This document shows positions 40,967 through 50,117 of a DNA stretch of 64,000 nucleotides, piece after piece. The notes below the pieces were generated by a model that saw only the letters and a list, made by a program, of their open reading frames with translations, ran no database searches and was not told the DNA's origin. The stretch lies in assembly GCA_963839095.1 (NCBI GenBank), contig CAWIUF010000068.1, positions 124,001 to 188,000 of the forward strand, given 5' to 3'. The translations under genes and the position numbers were made by a program. Position 1 is the first letter of the stretch. Every line of letters begins with the position of its first letter. Origin of the DNA: Palsa-504 sp963839095. GTDB lineage: Bacteria; Actinomycetota; Actinomycetes; Streptosporangiales; Streptosporangiaceae.

Positions 40967-41671
40967 TTACCTGACACGCGGCCCGCGATCGCCGAGCAAC
41001 GCCGTACCGATTCGCAGGTGTGTCGCGCCGGCTCCGACGGCCGCCTCGAGATCACCGCTCATCCCGGCCGATATCACCGTAGCGCCCGGTCTGATCGCGC
41101 GCACCGCGGCCGCGCTGGCCAGCAGTCGCGTGAACGCGTCAGCGGGAGCCATGGACAACGGGGCGACCGCCATCACCCCGCCCAGGGTGAGTCCCTCCTC
41201 GGCGGCCAGCGCCTCGGCCAGGGCCGGGACGTCGCCCGCCACCGCCCCGCCACGGGCCGGGTCGCCGTCCAGGCTCACCTCGACCAGGCACTCGACCACC
41301 CGCCCGGCCCCGCGCGCGGCCCGGCCGAGGGCGCTTATCAGCCGCGGCCGGTCCACCGAGTGCACGACGCTGGCGTAACGCACCACGCTGGCGGCCTTGT
41401 TCGTCTGCAGCTGGCCGACGAAGTGCCAGGTGAGATCCAGATCGGCACACTGGGCGGCCTTGGGCGCCGCCTCGGAGTCGCGGTTCTCGCCCATGTCGGC
41501 GAGGCCGAGCTCGTGCAGCAGCCGCACATCGGACGCGGGCCTGGTCTTGGTCACCGCGATCAGCGTCAGCTCGCTGACGTCCCTCCCGGCCGCCGCGCAC
41601 GCCTCGGCCATGCGGCGCCGGACGTCAGCCAGCCGCTGGGCGAGTTCCTCCCGCCGGCCGGGGTCGCTCAC
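40967..41671 (-). CDS. YggS-family PLP-homeostasis protein
   Basis: 234 residues, single-domain alanine-racemase-like barrel. The PLP lysine is in LIAVTKTRPASDV; MGENR, TWHFVGQLQTNK and ISAGMSGDLEAAV are family signatures. Non-catalytic PLP carrier. The GTG start overlaps the ftsZ stop (GTGA). The pgeF (YfiH-type) gene usually found between ftsZ and yggS is missing here. Confidence 0.95.
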   Translation of the reverse strand: MSDPGRREELAQRLADVRRRMAEACAAAGRDVSELTLIAVTKTRPASDVRLLHELGLADMGENRDSEAAPKAAQCADLDLTWHFVGQLQTNKAASVVRYASVVHSVDRPRLISALGRAARGAGRVVECLVEVSLDGDPARGGAVAGDVPALAEALAAEEGLTLGGVMAVAPLSMAPADAFTRLLASAAAVRAIRPGATVISAGMSGDLEAAVGAGATHLRIGTALLGDRGPRVR

Positions 41672-43100
41672 TTGAGGAAGTCGGGGACATCCAGGTCGTC
41701 GTCTTCCTCGAAGACGACGGGACGGCGGCGCGTGGAGGCGACGTCGAAGGTCTTGGGCTCGGTATGGACGGGACGGTAGGAGTCAACCGCTTCCGCGGGC
41801 ACGGCGGCCCGCTCCGGGCGGGGCGGTTCCGGGACCGGCGCCTCGTGAGCGGCCGGAACGTCCTCGGCCGGCTCCGGCGCGGCCACGTCCTCCGCGACCG
41901 GGGCACCGAGAATAGAGCCAGCGGACACCGCGGCGCCGGTGTCGGGGACGGCCGCCGGGAAGGTCTCGCGGACGGCGCTCGGGCGTCAGCCGGGGCGGGC
42001 TCGGGGATAACCGGGCGGGGCGCGGCGGCGGGCGCAGGCTCCGACGGGCGGCGGGGGCGACGCGAAGCTGCCGGAGGTTGCCGCGGCGCTGCCGCCGAAG
42101 GAACCGCCGGAGTCGGCGCCGCGGCGCTGGCGGCGGCCGCGCCCCGGCTGGTCCGGCCCTCGTCCAGGCCGGCCGCGATGACCGTCACCCGGACCTCGTC
42201 GCCGAGGGCGTCGTCGATGACCGCGCCGAAGATGATGTTCGCGTCGACCGCGGCCGAGTTGGAAACCAGCTGGGCGGCCTCGTTGATCTCGAACAGGCCG
42301 AGGTCGGAGCCGCCCTGGATGGACAGCAGGACGCCGTGCGCGCCGTCGATGCTCGCCTCGAGCAGCGGGCTGGAGATGGCCATCTCGGCCGCCGCGACCG
42401 CGCGGTCGTCGCCGCGCGAGGAGCCGGTGCCCATCAGCGCCGAGCCCGCCCCCGACATGACCGACTTCACGTCGGCGAAGTCGAGGTTGATCAGCCCGGG
42501 CGTGGTGATCAGGTCGGTGATGCCCTGCACACCGGAGAGCAGCACCTGGTCGGCCGCCTTGAACGCGTCCAGGACGCTGACGTGCCGGTCCGAGATGGAC
42601 AGCAGCCGGTCGTTGGGGATGACGATCAGCGTGTCGACCTCGCTGCGCAGCTTCTCGATCCCGACCTCGGCCTGCACCACGCGGCGCTTGCCCTCGAAAC
42701 CGAACGGCCGGGTCACCACGCCGATGGTGAGGGCGCCGAGCGTCCGCGCCACGTTCGCGACCACGGGGGCGCCGCCGGTGCCGGTACCGCCGCCTTCGCC
42801 CGCCGTGACGAAGACCATGTCGGCACCCTTGAGCACCTCTTCGATCTCCTCGCGGTGATCCTCGGCCGCCTTGCAGCCGACATCGGGGTTGGCCCCGGCA
42901 CCCAGTCCCCGGGTGAGCTCGCGGCCGACATCGAGCTTGACGTCGGCGTCGCTCATGAGCAGCGCCTGCGCGTCAGTGTTGATCGCGATGAACTCGACGC
43001 CCTTGAGCCCCTCTTCGATCATGCGATTGACGGCGTTGACGCCGCCACCGCCGATTCCGACGACCTTGATAACCGCCAGATAGTTCTGCGGTGCTGCCAC
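41668..43100 (-). CDS. ftsZ: Cell-division GTPase FtsZ (frame change in C-terminal linker)
   Basis: About 477 residues if one base is restored near 41975. The tubulin-like GTPase domain is complete: GIGGGGVNAVNRM at the N-terminus, the GTP loop GGGTGTG at residues 103-109, and the T7 loop NLDFADV. The variable linker is Ala/Pro-rich, and the frame break falls in it. After it the frame reads AVRETFPAAVPDTG to the conserved C-terminal peptide VFEEDDDLDVPDFLK, which binds SepF and FtsW partners. The break is most likely an error, since FtsZ is needed for sporulation or division. GTG start. A promoter lies in the ftsQ-ftsZ gap. Confidence 0.95.
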
Positions 43101-43263
43101 GAGGAGGGTACCTTTCCGCTCGTTATTACTTCTGCCGTCCCGGCAGGCGGGAGGCGTTTTTCGATACCTCCCTGAATTTGCCGCCAGGGCAATGATCAGT
43201 CACCATCAGGCTTCACCTTCAGGTTAAGATTTAGAGTTTTTACCTTCCGCACGATTGATACGG

Positions 43264-43292
43264 ACAGTAGGGTCGGACGGCACCCGGGTCAA
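43264..43292 (-). promoter_or_regulatory. ftsZ promoter (TTGACC-17-TACTGT)
   Basis: On the minus strand, -35 TTGACC (43292-43287), a 17-base spacer and -10 TACTGT (43269-43264) fit the housekeeping sigma consensus closely. The start would fall near 43257, giving a leader of about 157 bases before the ftsZ GTG. The rest of the 239-base ftsQ-ftsZ gap is AT-rich for this genome and holds nothing else I can name. Confidence 0.65.
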
Positions 43293-43339
43293 CTAACCAC
43301 GCGGAAGCGGTCAGCATGTCGCGGATCGGCCGGACCTGG

Positions 43340-44140
43340 TTACCTGGCCAGGACAGATCCCGGCGCGCTCACATCGTAGTAGCTCATCCGGGACCGCATG
43401 AGAACGGCGAGCTCCCCCGCCTTGGCCGCGGCCCGGTCGGTGCCGCCCCACACCACCGTCACCCGGTGCCTGGCCATGGTCAGCCCCAGGGTGACCTGAT
43501 CCGGGGCCGGCGCGGTGACCGAGACCACCGAATGGCGCAGCGAGGCCGGCAGTTCGCCGAGGACGGCGACGGCCGCGCCCACATCCGGATTGCCGCGCAG
43601 GGCGGCGACGGGGACCCCGGTGAGGTAGAGCGGCAGGCCGGGAGCGGGGCGGGCCGACCATCGGACCACAACGCCGTCTCCGTCGACCAGGTCATATCCC
43701 CCGCCGGGGGCCGTGAGATCCAGTGCCGGGACCCGCTCCCGCACCACGATCGCCACCCGGTCCGGCCAGGACCTGGTGACCCGTGCGCTGCGGACCTGCC
43801 TGATCGCGGCGATCCGCGCGGCGGCCTGGGCGGTGTTGACCCGGATCAGCGGCGTACCCGGCTCGACCCCTGCGACCGCGAGGACCTCGGACCTGGACAC
43901 CAGGTGCGTTCCGCTGACCGTCACCGAGCGGACGGCGAGCAGCGGCGATTCGAACACGACCCACCCCGCGACGATGACGACGCCGGCCGCCAGCAGCGCG
44001 AAGAACGCCACCCGCCACTGGAGGGGGCTGCGGGACCAGCGGGACCGGTGTCCCGCCTTAGCCGCAGAAGTCGGACTGTCACCAGCGGCCTCACCGGGAG
44101 AGGAGGCGTCCTCTCTGGTGATGCCGCTGGGTACGGTCAC
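43340..44140 (-). CDS. ftsQ: Cell-division protein FtsQ
   Basis: 266 residues: a cytoplasmic Ser/Ala-rich tail, one transmembrane helix (about 43-64), a POTRA domain (LLAVRSVTVSGTHLVSRSEVLAVAGV) and the FtsQ beta domain (RSARVTRSWPDRVAIVVRERVPAL). Divisome scaffold outside the membrane. The start overlaps the murC stop by four bases. GTG start. Confidence 0.94.
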   Translation of the reverse strand: MTVPSGITREDASSPGEAAGDSPTSAAKAGHRSRWSRSPLQWRVAFFALLAAGVVIVAGWVVFESPLLAVRSVTVSGTHLVSRSEVLAVAGVEPGTPLIRVNTAQAAARIAAIRQVRSARVTRSWPDRVAIVVRERVPALDLTAPGGGYDLVDGDGVVVRWSARPAPGLPLYLTGVPVAALRGNPDVGAAVAVLGELPASLRHSVVSVTAPAPDQVTLGLTMARHRVTVVWGGTDRAAAKAGELAVLMRSRMSYYDVSAPGSVLAR

Positions 44141-45594
44141 GCTCTCGGGCCCCCGGGAGGCTCGGGGGGCTCAGCCGGGCCGCGCAGGATCTCGACCAGC
44201 CGCGGCCCGAGCGCGGTGATGTCCCCGGCGCCCATGGTCAGCACCAGGTCGCCGGGCTCGGCGATCGCGTCGATCACCGCGGCGGCCCGGGCCGGGTCCG
44301 GCACGAACCGGGCGCGCCCGCCGGGGACGGCGTCCACGATGAGCTGGCCGCTGACACCGGGCTCCGGATCCTCCCGGGCGGCGTACACGTCGAGCACGAT
44401 GGCCTCGTCGGCCAGCCCGAGCGCGGCGCCGAACTCGGCCGCGAAGATCCTGGTCCGGCTGAACAGGTGCGGCTGGAAGATCGCGATGACCCGGCCCTTG
44501 CCGGCGTCGGCCGTGATGTCCCTGGCCGCGCGCAGGTCCGCGGCGAGCTCGGTGGGGTGATGCGCGTAGCTGTCGAGCACCCGCACGCCGCGCGCTTCGC
44601 CCTTGAGCTCCAGCCGGCGCTTCGCCCCCCGGTAGCCGGCGATGGCCGCGGCCACCCGGGGCGGGGCGAAGCCGAGCTCGACGGCGGCGGCGAAGGCCGC
44701 GGTGGCGTTCAGGGCGTTGTGATGACCGGGCACGTCCACCGTCAGCTGGGCGAAGACTTCACCGAACGGGCTGCGGTCAGCCGCCACGTTAAAGCTGATC
44801 GCCATCCCGCGCGGCGTCACGTCCAGGAGGCGGTAGTCGGCGTGCGGGGACTCGCCGTACCGGCGGACGCGGGCGGGATCGAGGCGCGCCGCGACCGTCT
44901 CCGCGCCTGGGTCGTCGGCGCAGGTCAGCACCATGCTGGAGACCTGCGCGGCGAAGGTGGTGAACGCCGCCTGGATGTCCGCCAGGCTCTCGTAGTTGTC
45001 CAGGTGGTCGGCCTCGACGTTGGTGATGAGGGCCACGTCGGGCGAGAGCAGCAGGAAGGAGGAGTCGCTTTCGTCCGCCTCGGCGACGAAGTCCAGGCCG
45101 GCCCCGTCCTCGGCGCCGAGCCCCGTCTCGGTGAGGATCCCGCCGATGACGTAACCCGGGTCGGCGCCGCATTCCCTGAGCACCGTGGTGAGCATGGACG
45201 TGGTGGTGGTCTTGCCGTGCGTTCCCGCGACCGCGATCACCCGGCGGCCCGCCATGACCGAGGCCAGCGCCGCCGCGCGGTGCAGGACCCGGAGCCCGCG
45301 CCGGGTCGCCTCGGCCAGTTCGGGGTTGTCCGCCCGGATGGCGCTCGACACCACCAGGGTGTCGCCCGGGCCGAGGGAACCCAGGTTGCCCGCCGCGTGC
45401 CCGATGTGCACGCTGGCGCCGAGCGCCCGCAGCTCACCGAGCAGCGCCGAATCCTTCGCGTCGCTGCCGGAGACGCTGATGCCCCGGGCCAGCATGATCC
45501 GCGCGATGCCCGACATGCCCGCCCCGCCGATGCCGGCGAAGTGCACCCGGCCGAGCTGGGCGGCGGGCACCGGCGGCTGAGCCTCAGTCGCCAT
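44137..45594 (-). CDS. murC: UDP-N-acetylmuramate--L-alanine ligase
   Basis: 485 residues. The N-terminal UDP-binding Rossmann motif is FAGIGGAGMSGIA. The ATP loop is GTHGKTTT from residue 124. The EADESDSSF, NVEADHLDNY and HHPTELAADL motifs of MurC follow. Adds L-Ala to UDP-MurNAc in the cytoplasm. Its start overlaps murG by 11 bases. Confidence 0.97.
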   Translation of the reverse strand: MATEAQPPVPAAQLGRVHFAGIGGAGMSGIARIMLARGISVSGSDAKDSALLGELRALGASVHIGHAAGNLGSLGPGDTLVVSSAIRADNPELAEATRRGLRVLHRAAALASVMAGRRVIAVAGTHGKTTTTSMLTTVLRECGADPGYVIGGILTETGLGAEDGAGLDFVAEADESDSSFLLLSPDVALITNVEADHLDNYESLADIQAAFTTFAAQVSSMVLTCADDPGAETVAARLDPARVRRYGESPHADYRLLDVTPRGMAISFNVAADRSPFGEVFAQLTVDVPGHHNALNATAAFAAAVELGFAPPRVAAAIAGYRGAKRRLELKGEARGVRVLDSYAHHPTELAADLRAARDITADAGKGRVIAIFQPHLFSRTRIFAAEFGAALGLADEAIVLDVYAAREDPEPGVSGQLIVDAVPGGRARFVPDPARAAAVIDAIAEPGDLVLTMGAGDITALGPRLVEILRGPAEPPEPPGGPRA

Positions 45595-46681
45595 CGTCGG
45601 GGGTTTCGTTCAGGACGTTGATGACCGCCTCCGCGAGCCAGCGGTCCGCGTCACCGCGCCCGAGCGACGCGGCTGCCTCCGACATGTCAGCCACCTGGTC
45701 GATGTTGACCAGCACCGGCAGCAGGGTGTCGCGGATCCACTCAGGACTCAGGTCGGCGTCCGTTACCAGCATGCCGCCGCCGCGCTGGACGATCGGCAGC
45801 GCGTTCAGGCGCTGCTCGCCGTTGCCGATGGGGAGCGGCACGTAGGCGGCCGGCAAGCCCACCGCGGTGAGCTCGGCGCAGGTCATGGCGCCCGCCCGGC
45901 ACAGCGCGAAATCCGCCGCCGCGTAGGCGAGATCCATCCGGTCGATATAGGGGGCCGCCACGTAGGGCACCCCCGCCGACGTCGCCGGCGCGTCATGGCC
46001 GTTGCGCGGGCCGATGATGTGCAGGACCTGGACACCCGCCTCGCGGAGCGAGTCAGCGGCCCCGAAGACGGCGGCGTTCAGTGACCGCGCTCCCTGCGAC
46101 CCGCCGGTCACCAGCAGCACGGGCATGTCGGGACGGAGGCCGAAGTGCGCGCGGGCCTTGTCGCCGAGCCCCAGCCGGTCCAGCTCGGCGATCTCGCGCC
46201 TGATCGGGATGCCGAGGTACTTGCCGTTCCGCAGGACGGTATCCGGGTGGCCGGTGAACACGTGCGTGGTGAACCGGGCGCCGAGCCGGTTGGCCAGGCC
46301 CGGTTTCGGGTTGGCCTCGTGCACCACGATCGGTACCTTGCGCCGCCGGGCCGCGAGGTAGGCGGGCGTGGCGACGTACCCGCCAAAGCCCACGAGCACC
46401 TGCGCCCTGGTCCGGTCGAGCGCGGCGGCGGCGGCGTTGACCGCGCCGGCCAGCCGGCCGGGCACCGTGAGCAGCCGGGGCGTGACCGACCGGGGCATCG
46501 GCACGGCCGGGATGAGCTCCAGCGGATACCCGCGGAGCGGGATCAGCCGGGTCTCCAGGCCGCGTTCGGTGCCCAGGCAGGTCACTTCGGCGCCGGGATC
46601 GACCCGGCGCAGCGCGTCGGCCAGCGCCAGCGCTGGTTCGATGTGACCGGCGGACCCGCCGCCGGCAAGCAGTACCCTCAT
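45584..46681 (-). CDS. murG: Undecaprenyl-PP-MurNAc-pentapeptide GlcNAc transferase
   Basis: 365 residues, GT28 family, making lipid II from lipid I at the inner membrane face. The N-terminal G-loop is LLAGGGSAGHIEPALA, with VGFGGYVATPAYLAAR and the donor-site TGGSQGARSLN. The ATG is 30 bases after the ftsW stop. Confidence 0.97.
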   Translation of the reverse strand: MRVLLAGGGSAGHIEPALALADALRRVDPGAEVTCLGTERGLETRLIPLRGYPLELIPAVPMPRSVTPRLLTVPGRLAGAVNAAAAALDRTRAQVLVGFGGYVATPAYLAARRRKVPIVVHEANPKPGLANRLGARFTTHVFTGHPDTVLRNGKYLGIPIRREIAELDRLGLGDKARAHFGLRPDMPVLLVTGGSQGARSLNAAVFGAADSLREAGVQVLHIIGPRNGHDAPATSAGVPYVAAPYIDRMDLAYAAADFALCRAGAMTCAELTAVGLPAAYVPLPIGNGEQRLNALPIVQRGGGMLVTDADLSPEWIRDTLLPVLVNIDQVADMSEAAASLGRGDADRWLAEAVINVLNETPDDGD

Positions 46682-46711
46682 GACTCGTCCCGCTCCAGTA
46701 GCGCCGCTCGT

Positions 46712-48007
46712 CTATCTTCGGCGCTTTGATAGACCGAGCCAGCTTAGAACGCGCAGCGGCCAGCCGGGGCCACGTGCGGCCAAAGCTTCACGCGCGCCGG
46801 GCTCCAGCCGGGCGAACGACATGAGCATGCCCAGCCCGATCAGCGTCACCAGCAAGGATGACAACCCGGCGGAGACGAGCGGGAGCGGCACCCCGGTGAT
46901 CGGCAGGACGCCGATCACCGCGCCGATGTTGACCGTGGCCTGCATGACGATCCACGCCGTGATGGCGGCCGCGCCCAGGCGGGAGAAGACGTCCGGCGCG
47001 CGGCGGGCGATCCGCAGCCCGGCGAAGGCCAGCCCGCCGTACAGGAAGGTCACGCACAACGTCCCGACCAGCCCGAGTTCCTCGCCGATGATGGCGAAGA
47101 TGAAGTCGGTGGTGGACTCCGGCACGTAGCCCCACTTCTCCCCGCTGGCGCCGAGGCCCACTCCGAAGACACCGCCCGAGGACAGGGCGTACTTGCCGTG
47201 GATGCCCTGCCAGTTCGCGCCGGTGACGCCGCCGGTGGGGTTGATGAAGCCGGTCAGGCGCTCGAACCGGTACTTGGCCGAGACGATCATGAGGACCATG
47301 GCCAGGGCCATCAGGATCAGCAGGCCGCTGAAGACCCGCCCGGGGGTGCCGATGACCCACAGCAGCGCGAGGAAGATGACCAGCAGGATGAACGTGGTGC
47401 CGAGGTCGTCACCGGTCATCACGAGCAGGCATAGCAGGCCCGCGCCGGGCATGAGCGGCACGAGGATGTGCCGCCAGTCGGCCAGCTGGCCGAGCTTCTC
47501 CTTGCGGGCCAGCAGGTCCGCGCCCCAGATCACCAGGGCGATCTTGGCGATCTCGGACGGCTGGACCTGCTGCCCGCCGAGGTTGATCCACCGCGACGCG
47601 CCGTTCTGCGAAACGCCGACGCCGTGGATGAGCGTCAGGCCGAGCCCCACCACCGCGACCGCGAGCAGCGGGTAGGCCAGGGCCCGGAACAGGCGGGGGG
47701 ACGAGCGCGCCGCCACCCACATCAGCGGCAGGCCGACCGCCGCTCCCAGCAGCTGCTTCTTGAAGTCCGAGTACGGGCTGAGCCCGGCGGCCAGGTCAGC
47801 CACCGAGCCGGTGGACTGCACCATGACCAGTCCGAGCCCGAGCAGCAAGATGGTGATGCCGAGCACGAGGTAGTAGGACGTGAGCGGCCGGTCGAGCAGC
47901 GCGCGCCACATGCCGATCCGGCCCTTGATGTCGCGCACGCCGGTCAGGCCGGGCAGGTGCAGCGCGTCGGGCTCGGGCAGGTCGAGGTCCGCGAGCTCTG
48001 GGTGCAT
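46712..48007 (-). CDS. ftsW: Lipid II polymerase FtsW (SEDS family)
   Basis: 431 residues, about ten transmembrane segments. Family motifs include VMVQSTGSV, GASRWINLGGQQVQPSEIAK and SSGGVFGVGLGASGEKWGYVPESTTDFIFAIIGEELG. Polymerises glycan at the septum with FtsI. The ATG at 48007 starts a ~35-residue acidic cytoplasmic tail; a CAGACT hexamer six bases upstream could be its -10 element. In most actinobacteria murD lies directly upstream; here an unrelated divergent gene block begins instead. Confidence 0.96.
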   Translation of the reverse strand: MHPELADLDLPEPDALHLPGLTGVRDIKGRIGMWRALLDRPLTSYYLVLGITILLLGLGLVMVQSTGSVADLAAGLSPYSDFKKQLLGAAVGLPLMWVAARSSPRLFRALAYPLLAVAVVGLGLTLIHGVGVSQNGASRWINLGGQQVQPSEIAKIALVIWGADLLARKEKLGQLADWRHILVPLMPGAGLLCLLVMTGDDLGTTFILLVIFLALLWVIGTPGRVFSGLLILMALAMVLMIVSAKYRFERLTGFINPTGGVTGANWQGIHGKYALSSGGVFGVGLGASGEKWGYVPESTTDFIFAIIGEELGLVGTLCVTFLYGGLAFAGLRIARRAPDVFSRLGAAAITAWIVMQATVNIGAVIGVLPITGVPLPLVSAGLSSLLVTLIGLGMLMSFARLEPGAREALAARGPGWPLRVLSWLGLSKRRR

Positions 48008-48116
48008 GGTTCAAGTCTGCTGACCGGATCGCGGCAGGACCGGGACATCCGGCGCGTGTCGCCCAGATTCCGGGGAGAGATGAAGCGGCACTTGATATCT
48101 GGCATGATGTATACCA

Positions 48117-48296
48117 ATGAGCAAGTCAGAATCAACCCGCTTCCCGGTGACGGTTACCCGGCTCCCCGTGACGCGCTGCGATGTGTGCGGTCGCACCATG
48201 GCCTACCGCCCAGGCCAGGCCAGCGCGGTGCTGACCCAGCACTACCACCGGATGCATCCGGAAGCCCTCACCGGCCGGCCGGACAGCTCCCGCTAG
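48117..48296 (+). CDS. 59-residue zinc-finger-like small protein
   Basis: Small frame with ATG at 48117 and TAG at 48294. The product contains CDVCGRTMAYRPG followed by LTQHYHRMHPE, a Cys-x2-Cys ... His-x3-His arrangement consistent with a single zinc site. The spacing in the middle (22 residues between second Cys and first His) is longer than a classical C2H2 finger. Codon use looks coding (G/C at third positions). It lies 68 bases upstream of a PIG-L deacetylase gene on the same strand and is divergent from ftsW. Not recognised as a named family. Confidence 0.6.
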   Translation: MSKSESTRFPVTVTRLPVTRCDVCGRTMAYRPGQASAVLTQHYHRMHPEALTGRPDSSR

Positions 48297-48364
48297 CACC
48301 TCTCGCAGCTTTTCTCACTGGTTCCCCGTTCGAAGCAGGCCAGCGCGTCGGGCAGTCTGGAATC

Positions 48365-49216
48365 ATGGCAGAAAAGCTGACGATGATGGCGGTACACGCA
48401 CATCCCGATGACGAGGCGTCGAGCACCGGAGGCGTGCTGGCGGCCTACGCCGCCCAGGGCATCCGGACTGTGGTCGTGACGTGTACCAATGGCGAGTTCG
48501 GGGACGCGCCCGGCGGGGTCAAGCCCGGGCAGGACGGACATGACGAGAAGGCGGTGGCCCAGCAGCGCCTGGCCGAGCTCCGCGAAGCCTGCACGATCTT
48601 GGGGGTGACCGATCTCGAGCTCCTCGGGTACCACGATTCCGGCATGGTGGAATGGGACTACAAGGACCGGGCCGACGCCTTCTGCAACATCCCCGAGGCG
48701 GACGTGGCGGCGCGGATCTCCGGCCTGATCGACCGGTACCGCCCGCAGGTGCTGGTGACCTACGACGATCAGGGGCCGTACCAGCATCCCGACCACGTGC
48801 ACGCGAGCCGCTGCGCCCAGGCGGCGTTCGCGGCCAGCGCCGGGGTGGCCGGCAGCAGCCTGGCCAAGCTCTACCTCAGCGCGATGCGCGGCAGCGACTG
48901 GCGCAAGATCTGGGACGCGCTGCGCGAGCTGGGCGCCGAGGTGCCCGACTGGGAGGAGCCGGACCCGGAGCGGATGCGGCGCGGGCTCGAGTCCGAGCAG
49001 CGCATCACCACCACCGTGGACATCCGGGCGGTGCTCCCCCGCAAGCGCGAGGCCCTGTTCGCGCACGGCAGCCAGATCGGCGGCGAGTCGTGGTTCAGCA
49101 AGATCCCGCCTGAGGTCTCCGAGGCCACCTTCGGCCGGGAGAGCTTCATCCGGGCCAGCGACACCACCGGGGCGCCGCTGCCCGAGGACGACCTGTTCGC
49201 AGGGCTGCGGTCATGA
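48365..49216 (+). CDS. PIG-L (LmbE) family deacetylase
   Basis: 283 residues. The zinc and catalytic motif HPDDEASSTGG is near the N-terminus; the later ligand motif is QHPDHVHAS, and GYHDSGM is present. The family removes acetyl groups from GlcNAc-linked substrates or hydrolyses mycothiol conjugates (MshB, Mca). This member does not match either closely enough for me to name it. The stop overlaps the next gene's ATG (ATGA). Confidence 0.88.
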   Translation: MAEKLTMMAVHAHPDDEASSTGGVLAAYAAQGIRTVVVTCTNGEFGDAPGGVKPGQDGHDEKAVAQQRLAELREACTILGVTDLELLGYHDSGMVEWDYKDRADAFCNIPEADVAARISGLIDRYRPQVLVTYDDQGPYQHPDHVHASRCAQAAFAASAGVAGSSLAKLYLSAMRGSDWRKIWDALRELGAEVPDWEEPDPERMRRGLESEQRITTTVDIRAVLPRKREALFAHGSQIGGESWFSKIPPEVSEATFGRESFIRASDTTGAPLPEDDLFAGLRS

Positions 49217-50106
49217 CCGCCGATGCCTACGCCGCCGCGGCCGGGCTGGTCGAGCGATCCGCGGCGGCGTACGCCGCCGCGGTCCCGGTCGGGCCGCAGG
49301 ACGACGGGTACTTCGGCCCCGGCAGCGTGACCTGGCGGGTCAGCGCCGACCTGTCCGCGCCGGTCGCCGGGCTGCGCTCGCTGCTGATGCAGGCGCTGCA
49401 CCCGCTGGCCATGGCCGGCGTGGACCAGCACAGCGACTGGCGGACCGACCCGGTCGGCCGGCTGGCGGCGACCTCCGCCTACGAGGTCACGGTCACGTTC
49501 GGGGACCGCGCCAGCGCCCGGCGGGTCGCCCAGCGGGTCCGCGCCATTCACGAGCGTGTCCGCGGGGTGGATACGGTCACCGGTCTGCCGTACGAGGCGG
49601 GTGATCCGGCGCTGCTGCTGTGGGTGCACGCCGCCCTGGTGGATTCGGGCCTGGCGGCGGGCGCCTTGTTCGGCACGCCGCTGACCGATGCCGACGCCGA
49701 CGCCTACGTGGCGGAGATGGCGGTCGCGGCCGAGCTGCTCGGGGTGCCACGGGAGATCATCCCGGACAGCGTGGCCGCCCTCGCCCGGTATATCGAGGGG
49801 GTCCGCCCGGACCTGCGCCGCACGCCCGCCGCGGCGGAATCGATGGGATACCTGCTCGACCCGCCCGGCCTGGACGAGGACATCGCCGAGCTATGGCAGG
49901 ACATCAGGGACGCCGCGCTGTCGTCGCTGCCGGGCTGGGCCGTCGAGCTGTACGGCTTCGATGCGCCCGGCCCGCTGACCGAGCCGCGGCGGACCGAGAT
50001 CCGCCAGGCCCTCGGCGTGCTCGACGCGGTCTTCCTGGGCGAGCCGGGCGTGCTCGAGGCCCGGCAGCGGATCGCGGTGCGGATGCGCGCGGCGGCGCGG
50101 TCATGA
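49213..50106 (+). CDS. DUF2236 / MpaB-type oxygenase-like protein
   Basis: 297 residues, all-helical family that includes rubber oxygenase Lcp and MpaB; many members bind heme through conserved His and Arg. Visible landmarks: LLMQALHPLAMAGVDQHSDWRTDPVGRL, TFGDRASARRVAQRVRAIHERVRG and LLLWVHAALVDSGL. Substrate unknown. Translationally coupled to the upstream deacetylase gene and overlapped at its end by the kinase-like gene. Confidence 0.85.
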   Translation: MTADAYAAAAGLVERSAAAYAAAVPVGPQDDGYFGPGSVTWRVSADLSAPVAGLRSLLMQALHPLAMAGVDQHSDWRTDPVGRLAATSAYEVTVTFGDRASARRVAQRVRAIHERVRGVDTVTGLPYEAGDPALLLWVHAALVDSGLAAGALFGTPLTDADADAYVAEMAVAAELLGVPREIIPDSVAALARYIEGVRPDLRRTPAAAESMGYLLDPPGLDEDIAELWQDIRDAALSSLPGWAVELYGFDAPGPLTEPRRTEIRQALGVLDAVFLGEPGVLEARQRIAVRMRAAARS

Positions 50107-50117
50107 GGAGGACGGGC

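Noticed and set aside
48365..49216. Naming the PIG-L gene mca or mshB
   Set aside because: The core HPDDE motif is shared by the whole family; surrounding residues do not match either enzyme well enough from memory.
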